Part shown: one piece after another, positions 57,640 to 64,000 of the stretch
How positions within the stretch are numbered: the first letter of the stretch is position 1
How the letters are laid out: every line of letters starts with the position of its first letter
NCBI GenBank assembly: GCA_015680685.1
Contig: MNCI01023457.1
Span: 1,343,654 to 1,407,653, forward strand
Length of the DNA stretch: 64,000 bases
Source of the DNA: Gnetum montanum
Taxonomy: Eukaryota > Streptophyta > Gnetopsida > Gnetales > Gnetaceae
Direction of reading: 5' to 3'
Translations under genes and position numbers: made by a program
Notes under the pieces: generated by a model
Database searches by the model: none
Told to the model about the DNA's origin: nothing
What the model saw: only the letters and a program-made list of their open reading frames with translations

Positions 57640-58553
57640 GGATGCAAAAAATATTAATAATAAGACCAAAAAATTCAAAATACATCACATGCTTAATAAT
57701 TGAGTAGAAAGTGCCGAAAATGACATGGAAAGAAATAGCTTTCCCATTTTACAAATGTCTACTAAGGTGTACATCCTTACAATAGATTCCTTGAAAAATC
57801 AAGAGAGAAAAATTAATTGTTAGAAGGGAGGATGATCCTAGTTCTAATGTCATTTTCTATATCCATGCTTAAACTAAAAAGAGCAAAAGGATTTGATGTA
57901 GCAATGGAAAGCTTTAGCAAATATCAACTTTTTCAAGAGAGAAAAGTACAAAGTATATGCTAACACATATTTTCCATCATGATTGACCTTGCATCAAGGC
58001 TTTTTTGAATTTATTACAGCTCTCTCATCAACATAATATTTAACCACAAGGTAGACAGTAATTCTTTTATATAAGAAAAACATTTCTTTATGTGTTATCT
58101 ATTTAGACTCATCAATACTTCTTGTAACAAAAATATTCATATAATTTTTTGTCTTCTCTAATTTCTTTATTACCATTTGATCATTCTTGTCATTGATGTT
58201 AACTTTGTTTTTTATCATTTTAATTTTATATTAATTTTTTCATCAACTTCAACATGTTTTTTCTTTTCCTAATCATCTTTTTTCTTGAGTAAAAAGAAAA
58301 AATATTAAATAAATATCCTTCACAATGAAAACAATTGCAAAAATTAAGAAGATTATGATATGTAATTCATTTAGCTACCCCATTTTGTTTACACAAGGCT
58401 AGGATGATGATGATATGTAATCACTTGAATGTAAGCCTTTCTATGTGCTTGTAGAACCAAATTCTTTTAAGGGTTAAGAAGAATGATTTCAATAAGAAAA
58501 AAAACATCTACTAAAACCAAATGGCATGGAACAAGATTCCATATGCTTAATGG
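57640..58553 (-). pseudogene. LINE ORF1-like remnant (copy 2)
   Basis: Co-linear with 39310-40207: AATATTAATAATAAGACC, TACATCACATGC, AGCAAAAGGATT, ATTAAATAAATATCCTTCAC and CATATGCTTAATGG recur in order. The minus-strand frame is too broken to read except as parts of the same basic region and knuckle. The repeat is cut at 58553 by the copia element F; the other copy continues after AATGG without a break. Confidence 0.5.
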
Positions 58554-59762
58554 TGTTGACCTTTTGGTATGTCAAAACTTTAAGAAACATGGAGAACAAG
58601 GATGCTTGTGTGGTTGTTGTGTTTGTAGGGCAAGAACTTGGATTTGGACAAAAGGAGAGCTCAAATAAATATCAGGGGGACATGTTGAAGTTAAAATTGG
58701 ATGGACAAGGAATGAAGACCTCAAAGCTAAACGTTGGTGTTTAGAAGGAAGCCTTAGCACTGAAGGATTAATTATAGTGAAGATGTCTCCAAGAAACAGC
58801 AAACATATCCCATCAAATGAAGACATCTCTCAATAGTAGTAGACATCTTGGCCAAAGAACAAAAGGATCAAGTGAAGATGTCTTGAAAAAACATCAGATG
58901 TCTCCTTGATGAAGTAGATGTCTTGACCAAGTTAAAGTTTGCTCAAAAGAAGACATATTTCAAAAATAGTAGACATCTTCCTTATGAAGAAGATGTCTTC
59001 CTTATGGAGAAGATGTCTCTCCTGAATGGAAGTCTAATATAGAAATATGTCTCTATCTCAAAGAAGACATCTCTAGTAACCGTTAGATAGTCGTTGCATG
59101 AATTCTAAGGTGATTTTGGAAACATCTAGGCTATAAGAAGATTTCACTCTCTTTGGAAATGTGCAATCATTGTGAACTATCAAGTGTCAACATTAAGCAA
59201 TCGTTGTATACATCATTCTATTATTCTTGTACCTCATTGTACTATCTTTTGTACTATTGTAAGTGTTCAATGTGTGTTGTACCTCAAAGTACAAGGATCA
59301 ACAATATTATTTGCATCCTTTCCTTGTCATTTTTTTTCTTTTGTTATCCCATCTGATTGATGTGTTTCTTGTGGGAAGACATCATCCTTAAGCTTGTTAG
59401 GATCCTACAAGATTGAGTGGTGGTGTAGCGCCACAACATTTCGAAGCAAAGCTCAAGTTGTAAAGGTTGTGGGATCCTGTAAACCACAATCTAAGTTTGT
59501 TAATACCTTGCGAGGTTGAGTGGATTCATGGCATCAAATCATTCTAGAGTGAAGCTTAGAGCTTGTACAAGGTGTGGTACCCTTCAAACCACATTTTGAG
59601 AGTAACAAAGTTTGGAGGTATGCTAGAGAACTACCCTCTGAGTGTGGAGTACCCAAGTTGGGAAATGAAGTTAAATTTGATGTATGATTTGGCTAATTAA
59701 TTTTTAATTACGGGAACTTATTTATCCCCCTCCACACCCCCTTCCAAGTTCAACTATCCTCA
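58554..59762 (+). repeat. 5' LTR of element F
   Basis: Starts TGTTGACCTTTTGG. The first half carries many AGATGTCT/AGACATCT words (58770-59070), four of them including TGTCTC. The end is placed before the primer site at CCTCA (59758-59762). The first 600 bp match the 3' LTR closely. Confidence 0.82.
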
Positions 59763-59763
59763 A

Positions 59764-59780
59764 GTGGTATCGAAGCCTAG
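59764..59780 (+). promoter_or_regulatory. Primer-binding site of element F (tRNA-Met type)
   Basis: GTGGTATCGAAGCCTAG is close to TGGTATCAGAGCC, the usual copia primer site for initiator tRNA-Met. Confidence 0.75.
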
Positions 59781-59816
59781 TACTCTTGCTTCTTCATCAA
59801 CTTCAACAGTGGAACA

Positions 59817-60420
59817 ATGGAAGAGATAATCAACACTGAGCATACTTGGTCAAGGAGACTATTTTTCTTTATCAAATGCTACATCAAATTTCTATATCAC
59901 ATCTTTCATAAATGGAATTCTCTCATTTCATTCTTTAGAAATAAAAGTGTCTACACTTGCAAATCTAATAGTGCTCATGATATTTGTCTTGAAGAAATGT
60001 ATGAAATGTTTTATCATGAAGTTCTTTGTTTCCAAAACTTGTGTATTGAAATAAAAGAATCTTTATATGTCAAGAAAATGAAAATTCAAGTTTTGGATGA
60101 TGAATGCTCTTATCTCAAAAAGGAGAACTTAGACCTTAGGACTAAGATTTAAAAACTAACAAATGAGATTGAGCAAATGAATAGGGATTCTTTGAAGAAG
60201 ACTGAAGACCAAAAGCAAAAATATAGGCATAAAGAAAATTTTGGTAGAACTCCTAAACCAAAAACTTTAAACTACTTATTTTGTGGAAAATATGGCCATA
60301 TTCAAGAATATTGTTATCTTAGATTGAATCACTACTCTTGATCTTTGAAAAATTAGCCTAGAATAGAAACCATGAAGGTTTGGAAAAGGAAAGAAAGAAA
60401 GCCTAAAAAGAACTTAATGG
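59817..60420 (+). pseudogene. Gag remnant of element F
   Basis: The ATG at 59817 opens a 111-codon stretch. It ends in a coiled-coil-like part (MKIQVLDDECSYLKKENLDL), then a stop, then a knuckle remnant near 60280: LFCGKYGHIQEYC, where the first Cys of C-x2-C-x4-H-x4-C is replaced by Tyr. Most of the capsid region of a normal copia Gag is missing. At roughly 200 codons it is far shorter than usual. Confidence 0.65.
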
Positions 60421-61880
60421 CTCAAATTGCTCTCTCCAATGACTAGACAAGCATGTGGTACATCAATAGTAGGTGTTCAAGGGACATGATTGATAAAAAA
60501 TTCCATTTCACCCATTTCATGAAATAAAATTGTGGAATAGTCATGTTTGAAGATGATATGGAAGCTCCTATAATAGGTATTGGTACCATAGGAGGCAAAG
60601 GTAAAGGATTTCCAACTGTAAACAAAGTGCTGTTTATTGATGGATTAAAGCATAATCTTCTCAGTGTTAGTCAACTTTGTGCTTCAAACTTAAATGTTAA
60701 TTTTTCTAAAGAAATATGTAGAATACAAGATTTATCTACTGGAAATGTTATGATAGAAGGAACTCGAAAAGGAAATGTGTATACCACTATTTTTGAAAAT
60801 TGTCCTAATCTTAAATCCAAGTGCTTAGTGAGTTGTACAAATGATACATGTCTTTGGCATAAAACGTTGGGCCACATAAACAAAGAAATTCTTCAAACTC
60901 TTGATTCAAAGGAAATGGTTTGCGATCTCCCCAAGCTCAAAGATTTTAATATAAATGCATTTGAAGCATGCCAGAAAGGGAAGCAAATAAGGGTAAGATT
61001 TGGTAAGAAAAACTATATTTCCATAGCTTGTTCCTTAGAACTACTTCATATGGATGTGGTTGTTCCTATTCAAACACTTAGCTTGGAAAATAAAAGATAT
61101 TTTTTTACTATAGTTGATGATTATTCTCACTTTACTTGGGTTGCATTTTTATACCATAAAGATGATGTATTTGATCATTTTTTGAGAATTAGCAATCAGA
61201 TCTAGAAAGGAAAAGTATATGGCATTAAATTCATTAGAAGTGACAATGGAGGTGAATTCAAAAATTCAAAGTTTAAGCAATTCTATCAAATGAATGGTAT
61301 TCTACATAAATTATCTACTACACGAACTCCTCAACAAAATGGGGTAGCTAAATGAAGGAATAAAATATTAAATGAGATGGGAAGAACCATATTAAATGAT
61401 TGAAATCTTTCTCATCACTTTTGGGCTAAAGCCATCAACATTGCTTGCTATGTCTCCAATAGAGTTTTGGTAAGAAGATTTACCTATAAAACACCTTATG
61501 AATTGTGGACTGGTAGAAAATCATCAGTAGGATATTTTCTTGTTTTTGGTTTAAAATGTTATTACATTCTAAATGATAAAGATAACTTGAGAAAGTTTGA
61601 TCCCAAAATCAATGAAGAAATTTTCTTAAGAGATTCCCTAATTAGTAGGGCTTATAAAGTGTTTAACAAAAGGACGAATACTATAAAAGAAACTCTCAAA
61701 GATCTAGACATAAAAGAAGACTCAACACCCATTTACTGTGACAATAAGAGTGTCATCAATATGATTCATCATCACTTTATATGAGAATATACTCAACATG
61801 GACATGTAACACTAGAGTTCATTGGAATGGAGAGTCAACTAGCAGATGCTTCCACAAAACCTCTAGATGAATGATGGTTG
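60421..61880 (+). pseudogene. Pol remnant of element F: protease and integrase, RT deleted
   Basis: Order of parts: the protease active-site region WYINSRCSRDM near 60458 (usual WxxDSGxxxHM, so Asp and Gly are both lost); the pre-integrase zinc region with LWHKTLGHINKEI near 60853 and FEACQKGKQ near 60960 (one Cys of CxxC lost); the integrase core with ELLHMDVVVP (first Asp), IRSDNGGEF near 61236 (second Asp) and QQNGVAK near 61335 followed by a stop where the catalytic Glu belongs. Then comes FDPKINEEIFL, and NKRTNTIKETLKDL joins directly to an RNase H end piece (STPIYCDNKSVINM near 61730, EFIGMESQLADASTKPLDE near 61820). The whole reverse transcriptase and most of RNase H are absent. It is catalytically dead. 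Confidence 0.85.
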
Positions 61881-62026
61881 AATTCTCTATGCAAAGATAT
61901 GGGGTTAGGACCTTGTCCTAGCAAGTAAGTATTTCTATTCTTATCTTTAAATTAAACATAAGAAAACAAAAAAAATTATGCACCTATTTAGGAGGAGCTT
62001 GGATTACCTCCTTTTTGTTCATGTCT

Positions 62027-62040
62027 AAAAAGAGGGAGAC
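62027..62040 (+). promoter_or_regulatory. Polypurine tract of element F
   Basis: AAAAAGAGGGAGAC resembles the A-rich/G-rich primer tract typical of copia elements. It lies about 90 bp before the TGTTGACC start of the 3' LTR, further than usual, so either the LTR start or this call may need adjusting. Confidence 0.5.
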
Positions 62041-62128
62041 ATGGTGCTTATGTATATAGTGATTAAGTATGTTGTGATTAGACTAACCAATTTTCTTAAG
62101 GTTTGGACATTACCAAAAATGAAAATAT

Positions 62129-62741
62129 TGTTGACCTTTTGGTATGTCAAAACCTTAAGAAACATGGAGAAAAATGATGCTTGTGTGGTTATTATATTTT
62201 TAGATCAAGAACTTGGATTTGGACAAAAAGAGAGCTCAAAAAAGTCTCAAGGAAGGATGCAGGAGTTCAAAGTGGATGGATAAGAAATGAAGACCTCAAA
62301 GCTCAATTCTAGTGTTTAGAAGGAAGCCTTAGTATTGAAAGATTAATTGCAATGAAGACATCTCCAAGAAATAGCAAATTTCTCCCATCAAAACAATAGC
62401 AGACATCTTGGTCGAAGAATAGAAGGATCAAGTGAAGACATCTTGAAGAAACAATAGACGTCTCCCATCAAGCAAAGATGTTTCCCTGAAAAAGTGGATA
62501 TCTTGACTAAGTTGAAGGTTTCGTATAAGAAGACATCTTTTAGAAATAGTAGATGTCTTCCTTGTGAAGAAGATGTCTCTCCTCAATGGAAGTCTAATAT
62601 AGAAAGATGTCTCTATCTCGAAGAAGATGTCTCTAGTGACCATTAGATAGTTGTTGCATGAATTCAGAGGTGATTTCGAAAAAATCTAGGCTATAAGAAG
62701 ACTTCATTCTCTTAGAAAATGTGCAACCATTGTGAACTATC
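62129..62741 (+). repeat. 3' LTR of element F, truncated by an insertion
   Basis: TGTTGACCTTTTGG...GTGAACTATC follows the 5' LTR to about position 59180, then stops where a new TGTTGG start appears. The 5' LTR continues with AAGTGTCAACATTAAGC. Confidence 0.85.
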
Positions 62742-63214
62742 TGTTGGCGACCATTTGGGACGCGACCGCCAACGAGTGTCCTCGAACAGGATTTAGGTGC
62801 ATGCTGGACTCTGGCAACACCAAGGCCTAGATACCTCCAAATAAAATCAGTAGTTAATGTGAGTATGTGTATGTGCTGTTGCGGCGTGTGGTTGTGTAAA
62901 ATGTAACAATTGCGTTGTGTGTGAACTACAAATGACTTACTTTAAAGAGATTCAGCCAACTTTGCCAAGTACTGTGAGTTCTTGAAAATTTCCTATTTTG
63001 TTCAACTACCTAGTCTACGCAGTCCTTATAATACCTACTTGTAACAGATAAAATTTTGCAAAAACATTTGAACACAACTCCACAATCTACTCCTAATTTT
63101 CCCCAGAGAAAGAGATAGTTCCACAAGAAAACTAGAAATAGAGCAAGATTCGATGGAAATAAGCAGAAAAGAAAAGAAAGCAGATTTGTGTAGACCTCAA
63201 ATATTTAAACAAGG

Positions 63215-63825
63215 NNNNNNNNNNNNNNNNNNNNNNNNNNNNNNNNNNNNNNNNNNNNNNNNNNNNNNNNNNNNNNNNNNNNNNNNNNNNNNNNNNNNNN
63301 NNNNNNNNNNNNNNNNNNNNNNNNNNNNNNNNNNNNNNNNNNNNNNNNNNNNNNNNNNNNNNNNNNNNNNNNNNNNNNNNNNNNNNNNNNNNNNNNNNNN
63401 NNNNNNNNNNNNNNNNNNNNNNNNNNNNNNNNNNNNNNNNNNNNNNNNNNNNNNNNNNNNNNNNNNNNNNNNNNNNNNNNNNNNNNNNNNNNNNNNNNNN
63501 NNNNNNNNNNNNNNNNNNNNNNNNNNNNNNNNNNNNNNNNNNNNNNNNNNNNNNNNNNNNNNNNNNNNNNNNNNNNNNNNNNNNNNNNNNNNNNNNNNNN
63601 NNNNNNNNNNNNNNNNNNNNNNNNNNNNNNNNNNNNNNNNNNNNNNNNNNNNNNNNNNNNNNNNNNNNNNNNNNNNNNNNNNNNNNNNNNNNNNNNNNNN
63701 NNNNNNNNNNNNNNNNNNNNNNNNNNNNNNNNNNNNNNNNNNNNNNNNNNNNNNNNNNNNNNNNNNNNNNNNNNNNNNNNNNNNNNNNNNNNNNNNNNNN
63801 NNNNNNNNNNNNNNNNNNNNNNNNN
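63215..63825. other. Assembly gap (611 N)
   Basis: Unsequenced run in the terminal LTR-like element. Confidence 0.99.
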
Positions 63826-63835
63826 TGGCCAACCA

Positions 63836-63890
63836 ATTAGGAGATTACTTGCCCAACAAGTTAGGAGGTTACTTGCCCAACAAGTTAGGT
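63836..63890. repeat. Short tandem repeat of about 24 bp at the gap edge
   Basis: TTACTTGCCCAACAAGTTAG occurs twice in direct tandem after a related AACCAATTAGGAGA start. The array may extend into the gap. Confidence 0.7.
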
Positions 63891-64000
63891 AAGTTACAAC
63901 AATTTTGGGTGGTTTCAACCACCAAAGAGATAAAAATGCTACAATTTAGTTATAAATGAATAAAAGGGATAATAGCCAAATCTCTCCTTTTATAGGATGT

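Larger units (their letters stand above)
58554..62741 (+). mobile_element. Element F: internally deleted Ty1/copia element
   Basis: The 5' LTR (58554-59762) and the start of the 3' LTR (from 62129) enclose a short Gag remnant, a protease remnant, integrase and a trace of RNase H. The reverse transcriptase is missing. The left target site is AATGG (58549-58553), supported by the uninterrupted LINE copy near 40208. The right end is not seen because another element cuts the 3' LTR at 62741. Confidence 0.85.
62742..64000 (+). mobile_element. Start of another LTR-like element inserted in the 3' LTR of F
   Basis: TGTTGGCGACC begins exactly at the break in the F LTR. The first 32 bases contain a short inverted pair (GTTGGCG and CGCCAAC). 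The sequence to the window end has no frame or primer site I recognise and includes a 611-N gap, so only the left end can be called. CTATC (62737-62741) would be the left target duplication. Confidence 0.5.

Noticed and set aside
63132-63959. Long frames across the last gap on both strands
   Set aside because: They consist almost entirely of unknown residues from the N run. The flanking residues carry no signal.

Overview
The window is plant nuclear DNA from a large, transposon-dominated genome. The evidence is AT-rich intergenic sequence, nested LTR retrotransposons whose primer-binding sites resemble the 3' end of plant tRNA-Asp, plant-type Ty1/copia and LINE remnants, and two decayed plant gene fragments: a chloroplast LPA1-like protein and a subtilisin-like protease. 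I see no intact host gene and no bacterial-type system. The species cannot be read from the sequence. Four N gaps (2146-2318, 25043-25246, 45985-46038, 63215-63825) and single Ns at 12699 and 52683 show a draft assembly.

Layout. 1-4165 is the 3' part of a Ty3/gypsy-like element (A). 7291-22749 is a related element (B). Its 3' LTR is split twice: by a 2.1-kb TG...CA insertion carrying an LPA1-like gene fragment (12541-14688) and by a complete second gag-pro element (C, 14950-22324). 23924-31902 is a minus-strand, pol-less copia relative (G) whose LTR holds a 1.75-kb solo-LTR-like insertion (29188-30935). 32080-38487 is a minus-strand gypsy-like element with perfect target duplications (E). 38493-48007 holds a tRNA-like SINE head, LINE ORF1 remnants, a subtilase pseudogene, a 114-bp tandem repeat, a 168-bp hairpin and a LINE ORF2 remnant. 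Element D (48008-55071) sits inside that LINE ORF2. 57640-58553 is a second LINE ORF1-like copy, broken by an internally deleted copia (F, from 58554), whose 3' LTR is broken in turn by another LTR-like element starting at 62742.

Main theme. A, B, C, D and E are one super-group. They share the LTR end sequence, the tRNA-Asp-like primer site, a Gag core, the polypurine tract and a 3' non-coding module, but none has reverse transcriptase, RNase H or integrase. A, C and D encode a single-frame Gag-protease polyprotein ending at the same conserved stop codon, so the loss of pol predates their spread and they must have moved with enzymes supplied in trans. B and E have kept only Gag-like sequence. 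Each subgroup starts its LTR with a different short tandem array (GATATC palindromes in A/C/D, TTGACATC units in B, GGCCTAGTATA units in E), which suggests that U3 control regions were exchanged. A, C and D also keep a possible splice donor in the LTR and a possible acceptor near the 3' end. Together these make the window a record of a pol-less retrotransposon family, its decay and its serial nesting.
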